A stretch of 64,000 nucleotides of DNA from Corythoichthys intestinalis (Eukaryota > Chordata > Actinopteri > Syngnathiformes > Syngnathidae), in the NCBI RefSeq assembly GCF_030265065.1, contig NC_080412.1, forward strand, positions 19,086,501-19,150,500, in the 5' to 3' direction. A program made the position numbers and the translations under genes. Shown in pieces: positions 1 through 12,392 of the stretch. The first letter of the stretch is position 1; each line of letters begins with the position of its first letter. The notes beneath the pieces were generated by a model. The model was given only the letters and a program-made list of their open reading frames with translations. It was not told where the DNA came from and searched no databases.

Positions 1-419
1 CGGTGAAGGGCAAATCCCCAATATCATACAAAGCAAATAAAAACATAACAAAGTGAGAGGTCAAGCAAATGAAAATACACTCCTGACCAAACTTTGGAGA
101 TGTGCAGTCTGGACATCCCCGTTCTGATCATGTGATCGAAAATTGGGAGCAGATATCATCGTTTTCTGAAGATCGAATTAGCGCTGAAAAGATTGTTTGT
201 AAATTATATGTATTTATTACTTTTAACTCATTGGCTCATCGGCTCATAATTCTTAGTACTGTACTCCCTAATACTGGTGACGTCCCTTTAGTGCCTTATC
301 GGTCATAGTTTCGGTATTATTGCAACACTACTGATAATTTACCAATTGCACAGATTTGGAAAATGATGTAATCAACCAAAATATTGATGAAAACATGAAT
401 GTGGATCCATACATTTATA
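1..419. other. Stretch without recognised gene or repeat
   Basis: AT-rich sequence. No exon-like conserved reading frame, no terminal inverted repeats and no RNA gene were seen. The last 8 bases (412-419) are the left target duplication of the element that starts at 420. Confidence 0.5.
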
Positions 420-708
420 TAGAGGTGGATAGTAACACATTACATTTACTTGAGTAACTATTGGAGAAAAATATACTCCTAAGAGTAGTTTTACTTACTT
501 ACTAAGTCATACTTTTTACTTTTACTTGAGTAGATTTGTGAAGAGGAAACTCCACTACTTTGGGCGACACTAGTCGTTACATTTTTCCTCTTTATTCTTC
601 ATCGTATATTTTACTACTTTTTTTTTTTTTTGCCAGAGACGCTAACAGTGGATCTACCAGTTTCACCAATGAGACGTCGCAACAATAATCACATGATTCC
701 ATTATACC

Positions 709-2078
709 CAGAGGTGTAGCGTCCCATTAGGCATACGCAGGCAATTGCATAGGGCCAACAGCCATCAGGGGCCCCCAGAGGGCCAACAGATTTAGCACAC
801 AAAGATTTAGCACGCCCAGCTTCACCACACTGTCGTAGTTACAAGTATTGGGAGTGCTTCACTACAATGAAATCATTTAGCAGATTATCTAACAATTCTG
901 TTATCATTCCCAATTAGCATACATGTTTAAGCAAGTCCAATCAGCTTTAACATTGCATGTATGTGCAAAAAATGATTCACCAAGAACTTTATGAAAAGTC
1001 CTTGCCATGATATTTTATGTTGGTTTTCACAGGCCACCTCATTATTCATGTGACTACTTAAAGAAATGGTGATTTTTTTCCCCCAAGAAAGTCTATTAAT
1101 GGGTCTATCGTATTCCTCGTTGAATACTCTATAAGAAAAATATAACACATATGCATCTAAAATCATCCTAAACGATTTTATTAGCAATTTTAATACTACT
1201 TTTAGCAAGGTTCCCTGGGTATGCGGTATGCCGCTGCGTACGTTCCCATAGCAACCAGTCCTGTTATTGTCCTACGTCACAAGCGCTGCATATTCTGAGA
1301 ACCAGAATAGGCGTAAGCGTAAGGTGCGCATTTCGAGCAGAGGACGGCCACCCTCACCTGTTAGAGGATTAATCTGTGCGTCCATGAACAAATGTAAGTA
1401 TTTCCTCTTCATGGCATAAAGTTCTTATGACAAGTTAGAGCCGTTATCAGCGCGACCGTTTCGTGTTTTTCCTGTTACGTCGGCTGGTTGATCCCACTCG
1501 TTCTCGCTGCGTCGAGGAGAGCGTTCTTTACATTATATTCGCATTGCACATTTGCTTTAAGAGGGAAGGTGTTAATTTAGCTTCTTAAAATGATGTTGTA
1601 CATCCATACGAGTGTGAAGTGCTTAGTTTTCGCCCCTTTTATGACCAAGATGACCGCACGCAGCGCGCACTGGAACCCCCCCCCCCCCACCACCACCACC
1701 TTCGTGTACATTTTACTGCACCAAATATGTATGTGTGTCACGTGACTCAGAGTGAGAGTGGGCGGCGATCGGGCCTTTTTTTAATTGGCAAAATGAAGAG
1801 AAGTTATCCGTCTGGAAATGAAAAAAGAAAGAGAGAAGAGGAGAAAAGGAAGCAAGACAGCGCTGAGTGTACTATGTTACTGTAGTTTTATGTCCTAATG
1901 TAGTGGAAGCCGGGCACTTTGAGTGTCCTAAAAAGCACTCTATGAGACTGAGGCGTTGTTATACTTTTATTAAATATGCTATTGCTCTAAGTCCAACTGT
2001 CCCCCTTACTTGCACACGCTCAAAGGGCCCCATGTTGCTTGTTGCCTGGGGCCCCTTGGAACCCTTGCTACGCCTCTT
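709..2078. mobile_element. hAT-like element nested in the 420-3348 element
   Basis: The ends read CAGAGGTGTAGC on the left and, inverted, AAGAGGCGTAGC on the right. Both are followed inside by a GGGGCCC-rich subterminal zone. The flanks ATTATACC (701-708) and ATTACACC (2079-2086) form an 8-bp duplication with one mismatch. The intact target (CATTACACCAATC) is visible in the related host copy near 14137. The interior is 1.37 kb, relatively CpG-rich around 1230-1500, with a short C-run near 1676. No transposase was recognised. Insertion here is younger than the host element. Confidence 0.75.
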
Positions 2079-2446
2079 ATTACACCAATCAGACTCAAAC
2101 AGCTTGTTGTTCTATGATAACGCCGGTCTGTCCAATCGTGTGGCGTCTTTAAAGCACTGTAAAAAATTAAGTATTTGACATAGAGCTCTGCCGTTAACAT
2201 GACCCGAAAGTTTTTATTTGGCACCGATTGACAACGGAAAACCGAGGATATGATTCTTATAGTTTCATAATAGGAAATAAGTTTTCTCCACGAGAGGGCA
2301 CTAAAGCTCTTTGGACGAATACTGCTAAATTTCTGTAGGTTTTTTTTTTTTTGTATTTCTTTGGATTAAGGTGGTTATGTAACATATGATATTACAGTAT
2401 CATAACAACAGTTCATATCGATAACTTTGTGCTGAGATAAAAAATA

Positions 2447-3153
2447 CAGTGACTCCTCATTTTTTGCGGTTAATGGGGACCAGAACCCGCGGCGAAAACT
2501 GAAAAAGCGCAAAGTAGCGTCCCCCGAGAATTGTTTTTTTGTTGTTGTTGTTGTTTTTTTTAATTGTTTTTTGTATGTTCAATGTTCAGATTTAGCATTG
2601 GAAATAGATACATATAATACATGTTTTTTCACTTTTTTGTCCCCAAAATATCATTTAAAAAAAAAAACGGTATACATTCTATATGTATATACAGTATATA
2701 TATTTATAATAAATGGTTTTAAGCACTTCAAATGTAATAATTAGAATACGTTTTAAGCATGTTACTGTTCCACCGAATTATTTTTAAACAAGAATAAAGT
2801 AGAAAAATGTTTGTCTTTAGTAAACGCTTCATTGAGTAAGTCCACTCAAACCCGCTCTAGCTTCTCACTTACACACAATGAGCTGCCACAGCAACTATTT
2901 AACAAGTTAAACAATGATTGACGCATGCAGCGCTTTGAAGCTTCGACTTCCAAGCATCTGTGGCAAGATCAAACATTAAACGTCTGTCAATCATCGTTAA
3001 CTAAGCAACTCTAGTGCACTGCCTGACCAACAAAGAGCAGCAGGAGGGAAAGTGAGACTACATGATCGGCTTGGGACGGCTCATCAATTGAAAATAAATC
3101 TGCGATAGACTGAGGGCGCAAAGTTTAAAGCGTGAAGTAGCGAGGGATCACTG
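2447..3153. mobile_element. TA-target mariner-type miniature element, nested
   Basis: The left end is CAGTGACTCC and the right end GGGATCACTG, bounded by TA on both sides (2445-2446, 3154-3155). Inside the left end is the phrase TTAATGGGGACCAGAACC, also present in the second copy of this family at 58900-61219. Tc1/mariner-type targeting is inferred from the TA duplication. No transposase is present. It sits inside the 420-3348 element at a point that is uninterrupted in the 13255-14794 copy. Confidence 0.7.
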
Positions 3154-3160
3154 TACCATT

Positions 3161-3195
<35 letters not shown>

Positions 3196-3348
3196 CACTT
3201 ACTCACAATATTACTCATCACTTGAGTATTGATACCAGATATTTTACTTGTACTTGTACATTTTTGGGATGACTACTTTTACTTGAGTAATATTTTTTTG
3301 AAGTTATGCTTACTTGAGTAAATCTTTTGGCTACCCTACCCACCTCTG

Positions 3349-4341
3349 CATTTACACAGCATTGGCAAGGCTGATATAAAAATTAAAAAAAACTTGGATC
3401 TTAATTTGTAAACCTCACTTATGTAAAAATTGCACCTGAAATTTTGTCAGCTTTGGTGTGAACACTTGCTGAATGATGAAACTACATGTCAAAAGCACAC
3501 TTGTTTATCTTTCCATTCCAAGAACGTACAGCACCTTCTCCAGCTAACAGCATTGGTATTTCTGCATTGTGAGAATTTATATGCAAGACAAGGTAAACAG
3601 ACAGGTAATAGAAAAAATGTCCTAATTTATACAAGGCTGAGTCTGCAGCCATGGATGTGATGGTCTCATAAAGCCCTAGCTTTATGCTTTGCCAGGCAAC
3701 ATGGCCTCACCAGCAGCAGGATGATGTGCAGCCCTGCTCAAAATCAACCATGTGAAAAACAACTGGGTGGAAGGAATGGCAGTAAAACATGCCTGCTGAC
3801 CTGCCAGCAGCTCTCGTTTCTTCTGCACGTTTCCTCTCATCTATCCGGGGCTGGGATATGGATCAGTGAGTAAGACTGGGCTGCAACTGCTGGGCCTAAT
3901 GCTACAACTGGAATCCATTTTGTCATATCGACTGAAGCACACACTTCATTTGGTACAACCATGCTGATAATCAGGTCTAATTTGACCATTTTTAACTAAT
4001 GGCTGCCACTGAATGAACGACCATATGATGATATATATGGCAAAAATATAAAACTTTATATCAACATTTTACATGTCTATCGCTATAAACAGACCTGTTC
4101 TTGCAATGTGCAAATTGGCAAGCAGCTGGCACCCAACTTGCGCTGACTTGCTACATTGATGGGATTCCATATGTCTTAGGAGTACCACCAACCAGGCTCA
4201 AGATGCCCCTATCGCCACTCAACAGTTAGCCAATTGCCTCCACCTGCCAACCGTATGTGAGTAATGCATGTAATGCAATTGAAAATAGCAACACAAAATC
4301 ACAGAGCACAAACAACACAATTCATTCCAATATAAAATAAT
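3349..4341. other. Stretch without recognised gene
   Basis: Nothing in either strand resembles a known coding exon. The part 3640-3900 is less AT-rich than its surroundings and carries no transposon ends that I can see. It could hold distant exons or conserved noncoding sequence, but nothing supports that directly. Confidence 0.4.
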
Positions 4342-5471
4342 CAGGGGTGAAAGTGGTTAGAATTTTTTGCCGGAACTCCCCGGCGTGAAGGTCGCCACGG
4401 AGCCAGAAATTTTATTTTTTTTAATTTATTTTTCTTTTTTTTTTGTTTGTTTTTTTGTTTTGGACAGTTATTTCTATAACACGTACAAAAACTGATTTTC
4501 ATTCAAAATTGTATTTTTTCAATGATTTGCAAAATAAAAGTTAACAAAAACAGCAATAACCCCAACCTCCATGTCCTAATTTTTTCCCTCATTTCCTCAC
4601 ATACTAAATGCCAATTTTTAACTACTTAAGAACATAGGATGTATATTAAAATTGAAGTTAATGTAAACATTTACTTTTTGTTGTGTTTTTTTAATAATAA
4701 AGATATAAGTAACATAAATTCAGAAAAATAAGTACAAATTACATATGTTATGAAGAGTGAAATGGAATATATTTTGAAGATTGCGCAAACATTGACTTTT
4801 TCAAATCATAAGGAAACGAATAAGTAGCCTAACGTAAATAAACATATATAAGTCCAAAGTGGCCATTGACAGCTAAGATGTTCTGAACCTCCCCATCAGA
4901 GCACATAAAACTAAATATGACAAGTAAGCCTCCTTAACTCTTGCCTTGCTCTTAAAAATTTGATCCATTTTTTTTCTGCATTGCCTTTTTTGTCACATCA
5001 ATTCAACTTTTTTTTTGTTTTTTTTTCTGTTTCAGAAAATATGCACATTTCAACATATCAGAGCTAGTTATCTCTGGTAATCACATGTCAGTATGTCAGC
5101 CAATTGAACGGATAAATGAGTCCAGGCGTTTTCCTTTGCTGTGTGCATTCACACATTGAAGTGACTCGTCATCGTTAGACTCAGATAACTGCAGCAGCTG
5201 GGGAAACCTCTATGCTGTCCGTGGAATAAAATAAATAATAAATATCGGTGGAAACGGCTTACGCTATACAAGCCCATTATTATGCTTGTTGTGAACATTA
5301 GTGTATGTAAATCGGATATTGGTAGATAAAATGCATGTGTTTTTTACATAGCATTTTGACAGTTGCCGTCATATTTTCGGAATCAAAGCACCGTATACCG
5401 GAACAGCGTTCCAGCCCTGAATCTTATACTGGAACTGCGTTCCTGCCCGTTCTGGCCCACTTTCATCTCTG
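4342..5471. mobile_element. hAT-like nonautonomous element
   Basis: The left end CAGGGGTGAAAGTGG and the right end CCACTTTCATCTCTG form an imperfect inverted repeat. The flanks are a perfect 8-bp duplication, AAAATAAT, at 4334-4341 and 5472-5479. Subterminal zones contain matching CCGGAAC-type words (about 4370 and 5397). The core is very AT-rich with long T runs. No transposase frame is visible. The perfect target duplication suggests a fairly recent insertion. Confidence 0.75.
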
Positions 5472-6463
5472 AAAATAATTTATTATTAATGACATAATGC
5501 CAACCTAATATATGGCAGTCTTAAAAGACAAAACCACTAACCACAAGTATTAGTAGATAGTTAAATATTGATGCAATTAACAATTGTGGCAAGGCACTTT
5601 AAAGTGAGTGGGGGTACAGCTGTCAAAATTATTGTATAATTTTTCACAAAGTAATTAAAAATGTATTATACCGTGGCATATCAATATTACGATATGAAAA
5701 GGGCCATATCTCGATAGGAGATGACTGTCAATGGCAGTGAGTGAGTTGAAAACACTTGGCAAATATAACGACTCCAGTTCAAACCCAAATGTGACAGGAG
5801 CAACATACTGTGAGATTGAGGTTTGTAAAAGATCTGAGCTGTAACATAGCATAACTAAATTTGAAAAGCTTACAAAGTTAGCGTCTTGCTATTTTTCTCC
5901 AGTGTTGCTCAGCCATTGCTTTCTGCGACCTCGCTAATTACAGAATCAATAGTGCCGAAGGCAAGCATCATACACATCGATACCTGTTCTGATCATACAT
6001 TATTGGTAAGCAGTCCGTTTTCATCATTGTGAGACAGGTGACAGTTTAAAGAGTGTCGCCACTGTAGCAGAATGAGGCCACCGGTAAGGAAAAGTCTGTC
6101 TTTGTCTCCTGCACGCTGGGTTGGGGACTCCCCAAGGAGAAAAGGGAATACAACATGTGCATTCGACCCTTTAACATGATTTCCCACAGGCAGGCACACT
6201 TTTATACAAATGGCTTTCAACACAGTGGTTTCCCATGAGAGTTAATGGCTTCAGGGAGATGTGTTACAATAAATTTAAGAAGCGATTTAGGATGATAGTC
6301 CAATAGCTTTTGATTTGCCATCGTATTTGGCAATATTTGATAGTATGGTTTTCACAGGCTCGTCTGTCAAGCGCTACCTTTGTGTGTACGAAGCTTTTAT
6401 ATTTATTCAAATAGGAATGTATGTTGTTCTGCTGTACAGAATCCATCACTTCATTACTTTCTA
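5472..6463. other. Stretch without recognised gene
   Basis: Short open frames are present on both strands but none resembles a known protein or has convincing splice sites. No repeat ends were recognised between the elements at 4342-5471 and 6464-7862. Confidence 0.4.
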
Positions 6464-7862
6464 ACAGGGTTGTGCCAATCACATATTTTTGCACCCAGTA
6501 ATCTGATTTTGAGGATCTGCTGATACCGAAAATCGATCCGATACCTCGGCAAATTATCAAGGAGGGTAAAAAGCACAACCCAATGTAAAATGTTTCCATA
6601 CTTTAGACATTATAACTTATAATCATTATCACATACAATCTTAACGTTTCCGGCTGCGTTTCCGGCATGTTGTTGTACAAAACACAGACAGTACTAGTAT
6701 ATGTACTAAATTTTGTAAATTTTGTATTTTTTGACAATATTGTAATACATCTTGATTATTTTGTTGCTCTGTAACCCTTAAAAATAAAAATAATAAATAA
6801 CTACGGTAAATCTAAAAAAAAAAAAAAAAAAAAAACATTTTTTATTAGATTCTATCCTGTGAAAATTATGTGATAGAGCCCTATTTCTGATCATATAATC
6901 GGATTGGCGCTAAGCATGTGCCGGAAATTCTGAAATATGATAACGTTAAGCAAAAATATCACGGTTTCACAGTATCACGGTATTGCAGTTACAGCTCTAA
7001 AATGTGTTACTTTGAGATGGCTGGGTTTTAAAAAATAAAAATTAAACTTTTCCACTGAACAGGATTTTCATTTTTCAAAACATATTAGCAAATTGAACAT
7101 AAGTTTAATGTTGAAATAATTGAAAAAAAAACAAACAAACTGAAATTCTTCTAAATAAAATCAAAATAAATGCAGTCCTTTAGGTGAGCCTGAACACACA
7201 GCCACAGCTCAACATTAGAACAAAAATAATGGAATTATTTTCCAATAAATGCACGCCTGTATGACTCGTATCATGTTTACATTATACACACGCTCTTTCT
7301 CAACACAGACAGTTGCCAGAGAGAAAAAAGCACATGTTTTACCACAGCTAAACACACTAAACACGCTGCAATTAACTCTTGTAGCTGGTAGGAAACATTC
7401 ATGACAGTGTTAACTAACCTTTAATTTTGTATAAATGCGAAATCATATTGGAGGTATTGCCTTCTTGGCAGTCACCCTCTGCAAGCATATTTTACATGTC
7501 GGTTGGCCCTCCTCTTTTAAGCCGCGGCCGTCTGTAACTTTTGTGCAGCTGAAGTATTCCGGTACCAGCGATTTAGTTTTCTTCGATGGGGGAAAAAGTT
7601 CAAGAGTTTCACCTCTTCCAGCCAGACTGGCACAGAGACAGCTGACTCACTGACACTGAGCAACAACCGATGTGCGAGGGTTGAGCCTTGCAGCTGCAAG
7701 CGAGGGATTTCTACCTGCATTTTTGGGACATAAAAAATAGCTAACACCTTATGGACGGTATGACGGAAAATTTTTGCGGTATTGAAACCGTGACGTTTTC
7801 ATACCACGGTATACAGTACATAAAAACCGGTAATCGGCACATTTCTAATTGGAGCCATCCCA
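6464..7862. mobile_element. Probable hAT-like element with a second hAT-like element inside
   Basis: The left end reads GGGTTGTGCCAATC and the right end, inverted, TGGGATGGCTCCAATC. Possible flanks ACTTTCTA (6456-6463) and ACTTTTAA (7863-7870) match at 6 of 8 bases. Left subterminal sequence holds CCGATACC/ATCGATCC words typical of many fish nonautonomous elements. The clear insertion 6911-7847 splits it. Ends and superfamily are tentative. Confidence 0.4.
6911..7847. mobile_element. hAT-like nonautonomous element (second copy at 62107-63042)
   Basis: The left end TAAGCATGTGCCGG and right end CCGGTAATCGGCACATTTCTA are inverted repeats. Flanks ATTGGCGC (6903-6910) and ATTGGAGC (7848-7855) are an 8-bp duplication with one mismatch. 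The second copy at 62107-63042 has nearly the same length (936 bp), lies in the opposite orientation and has a perfect duplication. That makes the family boundaries secure. Only short frames are present, so it needs a transposase supplied from elsewhere. Confidence 0.8.
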
Positions 7863-10434
7863 ACTTTTAATGTAAAAATTATTTTAAGGCATGGATTGCC
7901 AATTGCAACAATAGATGTCCAATCCATTTGAACTGGAAGGGTTGGCAGCGAATGAACATTGGTTCATTCCTTGCCAGCCATTCCACTTCAAATGGATTGG
8001 ACGTCTACTAGCGACAAACACTTTGGACGTCTATCATTGTCAATGGCAGCCAATGATTTAATTTGGCGACATGTCCAGTATAGCTTATAGAATTAAACCA
8101 TCTGGAGATGAGTGAATGTGATACTACACAATAGCCTTACAAGGCAGGAACAGCCTTTTTTTCCCCCCACAGATATTAAATTTTGAGAGAAGGCAAAGAA
8201 AAAAAAGCAGCCGATAAAGAAATCATAAGTGAAATTCATTAAATGACTTCGCTCTCCTCTTACGAGTTTTTCTGCTTCACTGAGTGGTGAAATGACATTC
8301 CCAGCGCTTGGCAGGGTTTGTGTAGCAAGAGCCCTTTTTCAAACTGTACATGTCCATTATTAGCGTGGTAAAGCAATACCAAGAGTCCCTTTAATTCATT
8401 TTCGCTGGCCTAAGTTTATTCAAAAGGAAAAAAAAAAACATTCTAGATGCGTTCTCATTTCAAGTGTAAATTGATTTCTACAAAATCCCACTGAGTGTAC
8501 AACTGTTTACCCATGTTGCATTCTTCTCTGTTTGCAAATACTTGCACTACAGTCACCCAAGCAGCAGCTTATTAATATCTCCCTTTCAAATGCAAATACA
8601 TATTCATGCATAAATCATTGCTACGGAGGTGACTTGTATGCACTCTTGTGCTTCTTTAGTTGGGAGACTCACAAAGAAGTTCAAACAGTCATCCAGTTGT
8701 TGAGTGAAAACTTGTTAGCATTGTTACCTATCTACCTGTTACGTAATTTCATTATTAGTGCTGCTAAGCTAGATCAATTTAGAAATAGGATACATTTCAC
8801 AATTTTGTACTTAACTAGGAATTACAAGCAATTTCTATAATATATAACTATACTGTGTGACTAAACCACCAATTATGTATTTTTTTTTTTGTAAAATATT
8901 ACATTTAAACTTCTATGAAAAGTAACAATAGTAGAGGAAAACCATAATTAATACCGGTAATATTATTAACAATAATTATTATAATAATTTTTTTTTTTAA
9001 AACAACAACGAAATTCAGCAATAACTAACCCAAAAAGATGAAGTAGATTGTTTATTTTCAGTGCTTTGTTTATGATACCAGTTATGCACTCATTTAACTC
9101 ACTAAATGCCATTGATGGTGCTAGATGTCCAATCCATTTTCACTATGACGGGCGAATGAACGTTCATTTATTCGCCCCTCCCAGTCAAAATGGTTTGGAC
9201 CTCTAGCGCAGTCATTGGCAATGAAATGGCATTCACAGCCAGTCCTCCCAGTTGAAATGAATTTGACATCAATTTTTGTCAATAGTAGTGAGTTAAATAG
9301 AAGAATGAATAAATAAAATGAACTCTATATTGTTATTGAGGCCATAACCAGAGTGTATTTGTTTCTATTCATTTTATTTTTTTCATAACTGTATTCGGCG
9401 GAAAACACTCAGGAGACTTGAAGTTCCACTCTGAGACCACTAATTTGGCCAAATTTCAAAATTGTCCAATTTGCATGTGTGACACATCATTGGAAAGCTT
9501 AAAATGTCTATTTTCAAGGGGAAGAAAATGTTTGAATAGGAGGGCATTTTTTAAAAAATAATTTTTTTAAACCCCTAAACTCTAACTCGAGGTGAGTGCA
9601 TGATAGAGCACAATTAAAGACACCATGATTTTAACGAGTGCTTACCTTGTTTCGATCCAAAAACTGTAGCATGTCTCACAGAGTGTCAAGACACAGCTGT
9701 GAATGGCCACAGCCGGACTTTTTTGGGATTTTATGGGCGAAACACGGTATTATAACAAGGGTCACAATGCAGAAGTCGCAGACATCAATGAGTGGTCAAG
9801 ATGTTCTTTTTCAAATATTTACCCTTGTAAACTTTTTTCAATTTTCTTGGTTTGGATTGATTATTTATCATCTAAAATATCGGGGGAAATGCCACAGTAA
9901 CAAAAAAAAAAAATACAATTAAGCAATAGTTATGAGGTAGATATCTCTTACAGACTATTTTTTTCATTGTGACGTAATTTGTCTAAACGTTTCAAATATG
10001 CGAGTAAATAATTTTATAAAGTCATTTTTTAACTAAATGTTAGACATCAATTAACGATTCTAAGCTAAAAATGACATGACATTTTGAATAATAAATGTAA
10101 TTACTTACCTTCCTTTTATAGCTGGGTTAAAACAAAAGCGGTTGCGCAGTGTCTGTAAACCGGGGTCTCCAGGGTAAAACAAACAAATTAAAAATAGTTT
10201 GGGGGCTTAATGTGCCATGAAACTGCTATGGCAGCATATAGACATATTGTTCTATCGAACACAACAGTTCTTTAGGCTTAAAATACAGCAGTTTATTTTA
10301 AAGAGGTGTGCAAGAGCAGAAACTGCTTTTTCAGTCTTTTCTTTGATTTCCGCCATTTAAATTTTTTTTTTTTTTATACACACCTGTATAGCAAATGTTA
10401 ATATTTTACCCAAAATGTGATCAGGTCTTTATAG
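7863..10434. other. Gene-free stretch with palindromic repeat copies
   Basis: Two copies of the abundant palindromic repeat (words TCCAATCCATTTGAACTGG and its complement) lie at about 7890-8065 and 9090-9300. The stretch 9400-9570 looks like a dispersed repeat but I cannot place its ends. No coding exon was recognised. If the tetraspan gene whose first exon is at 11150-11407 continues leftwards, its later exons were not found here. Confidence 0.5.
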
Positions 10435-10893
10435 CAGTGGTGTTACCAGGATGCCAAGTTTGGGTGGGCATTAGTCTTACGTCAAATACACTATGTAGCG
10501 CCAAGCGCCCCCTAGCAATCATTCTTTGTCCTGCCGACGCTTTGAGCCCTACTTTGACCACCTCAGAATGCTTCAAAACTCACCAAACTCAACAGCCAGA
10601 TGAACACTGGAGAAAACTTTGATAAAATGTATAAAAATCAAATCAAAATATGCGTAAATGTGTGTAGCGCCCCCTAGGAACAAAACCAACCTTTCATTTC
10701 ATTTTTTTTTTAAGGTGAAAGAGGAGGTAACAGCACAAAGGTTAAAACTTAGAACACATCAGTACTAAATGAATGGGATACCATGTGCGGTGCCCAGACT
10801 GCCGTGAGTACTACATCCAGTTTTCTTTGGGTGGGCAGAGCGTGTCCGTCGGTGGGCACTGCCCACCCTTGCCCCCCTCCGGTAACGCCCTTG
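10435..10893. mobile_element. Short hAT-like miniature element
   Basis: Left end CAGTGGTGTTACC and right end GGTAACGCCCTTG are inverted repeats. Flanks CTTTATAG (10427-10434) and CTTTATGT (10894-10901) are an imperfect 8-bp duplication. Subterminal GGGTGGGCA words occur near both ends. The element is 459 bp with no coding potential. Confidence 0.6.
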
Positions 10894-11149
10894 CTTTATG
10901 TGGTATAGTTAAGCTTATTTTCTTTTCTTGTTTTGTTTTTTTCAAATTTCCAAAAATTGTGTCAGTTAACCAATACATGGTTAAAAGGCATGAATTGAAA
11001 TTCAAACCCGGAACCAGCGACAGTGAGGCATCTATTCTTACCACAATTCAATTGTGCTGCCCTACAAAAAAATATAAACGACTAAACACTTAAATGAAAT
11101 TAATTTGAAATTGCTAAATGCAGCCACGTGGTGTGTGAGTGGGATTCAC

Positions 11150-11407
11150 CTGCCACGAGCTGGACGGGATCTCAGCAAATCTGCCCATCCCTCCAAAGGT
11201 GTAGCAGCGGTACATGTGGTCGAGAGACTCGGAGCAATGCCACAGCAAACCAAAACTCACAGAGTCCTTGTGATGATAATGATGATGTTGGTTATTGCTC
11301 CTCATCTGTTCCTTCACAATCCACGCTGGAGAGATGAAACTGAAACTGCACACGGCGACCAGGGCGGAGGAGAGGAGCACCCAGAAGCATCCCACGCAGC
11401 TGAACAT
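11150..11407 (-). CDS. LHFPL/TMEM211-like tetraspan protein, first coding exon only
   Basis: One exon of 86 codons runs from an ATG at 11407 to a GTGAAT donor just left of 11150. The protein begins MFSCVGCFWVLLSSALVAV, a first membrane segment. It continues CSFSFISPAWIV and, after a His-rich insert (about residues 40-46), VSFGLLWHCS, then a Cys-containing loop ending in IPSSSWQ. The order (first membrane segment, SFISPAW, VSFG.L..CS, ...IP...W) matches the start of TMEM211, also called LHFPL7, of the LHFP-like tetraspan family. The function of that member is poorly known. The remaining three membrane segments should lie further left, but no matching exon was found, so they may be outside the window or lost. 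An in-frame ATG also exists further upstream, but the sequence before 11407 is not family-like. The exon sits in GC-rich DNA reaching to about 11960, as a first exon often does. Confidence 0.6.
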
Positions 11408-12283
11408 GTTGGTGGCAACGTGGGGCGCAAAGCCCTTACACACACTGACTCCACACTCGGCTTCTTCTTCTTCTTCTTCTTTCTTCACCCGTGCCAGGAG
11501 GAGCAAATTCATTTGGAGCTCACAGACACAAAAGTCTCTAACTGCGCCCCTTCGCACTACATCTGCCAAACATCTTAAATCCACGGGTGTGCCGTGGATG
11601 TCCCGCTGAGTGCGCGCGTCTCTCGGTTTGTGTCCACCTAGTATCAGCAAGTCATTTCGTATCCATCTGAGAACCGGCACGCCGCGATCACAAAATGTTT
11701 GTCACACCCACAAGTGGGCGCGCAGCTGCGGTGACTCCACGCAGGTGGACGTGAAGATAAGAGCGCCTTTGTCCAGAATCAGGACAGATAAATGACAGGA
11801 ACGTCCGTGCGTCTTCGGCTCCTGCCCCGGTGTTCTTGTCTGCTCTGTCCGTGAGTGGGCCCGGCTTGGACAACTGTGTGTACTTTGTTAATTGCAGACT
11901 ACGCCCGGAACACGTCAATTGAACGTTGTCACAAAACACAACACTTCTGGGACGGCTTTTCAAAATAAAAAGCTGCCAGCAGCAACCAGAAACGGTACCG
12001 GTTTCCCGCTACAAATGTTATGGATTTGAGTATTGACAAATATTGTGACTTTTTGTACTGCGAATACAATGCTTATCTTTCAGTGCCATTGACGGTGCTA
12101 GACGTCCAAGCCATTTTTGACTGGGAAGGGAGAATGCGCAACAACAGCCAATGAGTTCCCAAAGATTCAATTGTATTATAATTTTTAAAATTATTATTAT
12201 TATTATTATTTCAGCTTTTTGTGTTTTTGTTCTTACTGTCACAAAAAACTGACTTTGGCTTTCTTGGTCTCTTGTTCTTATTG

Positions 12284-12286
12284 TCA

Positions 12287-12323
<37 letters not shown>
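12284..12323. repeat. Poly(A) tract
   Basis: A run of about 40 A on the plus strand sits next to a (TTA)n-like stretch at 12170-12210. It is low-complexity DNA with no coding meaning. Confidence 0.8.
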
Positions 12324-12325
<2 letters not shown>

Positions 12326-12392
12326 ACACTTTAGTTTTCAGCCATATCGCTCAGCCCTAGTTTAATCTGATGTAGTTTGTCACCGTGTAAAC

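Larger units (their letters stand above)
420..3348. mobile_element. hAT-like nonautonomous element carrying two younger insertions
   Basis: The ends are inverted copies of a motif close to AGAGGTGGGTAG, followed by subterminal repeats around TACTTGAGTA on both sides. The flanks are CATTTATA (412-419) and CATTTACA (3349-3356), an 8-bp target duplication with one mismatch, which fits the hAT superfamily. Two further copies of the family lie at 13255-14794 and 30031-31729 and show what the uninterrupted core looks like. This copy is long because a hAT-like element (709-2078) and a TA-target element (2447-3153) landed inside it. No transposase frame was found, so it is nonautonomous. The superfamily is inferred from target size and end structure. 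Confidence 0.75.

Noticed and set aside
5993-6223. A further exon of the tetraspan gene on the minus strand
   Set aside because: The frame lacks the GxCxLGW-type motif and membrane segments expected for later LHFPL exons, and has no convincing splice sites.
11114-11680. 188-residue minus-strand frame taken as a whole protein
   Set aside because: Only 11150-11407 is family-like and it ends at a splice donor. The upstream part is 5' untranslated, low-complexity (Glu run from a CTT repeat), and the part left of 11150 is intron.
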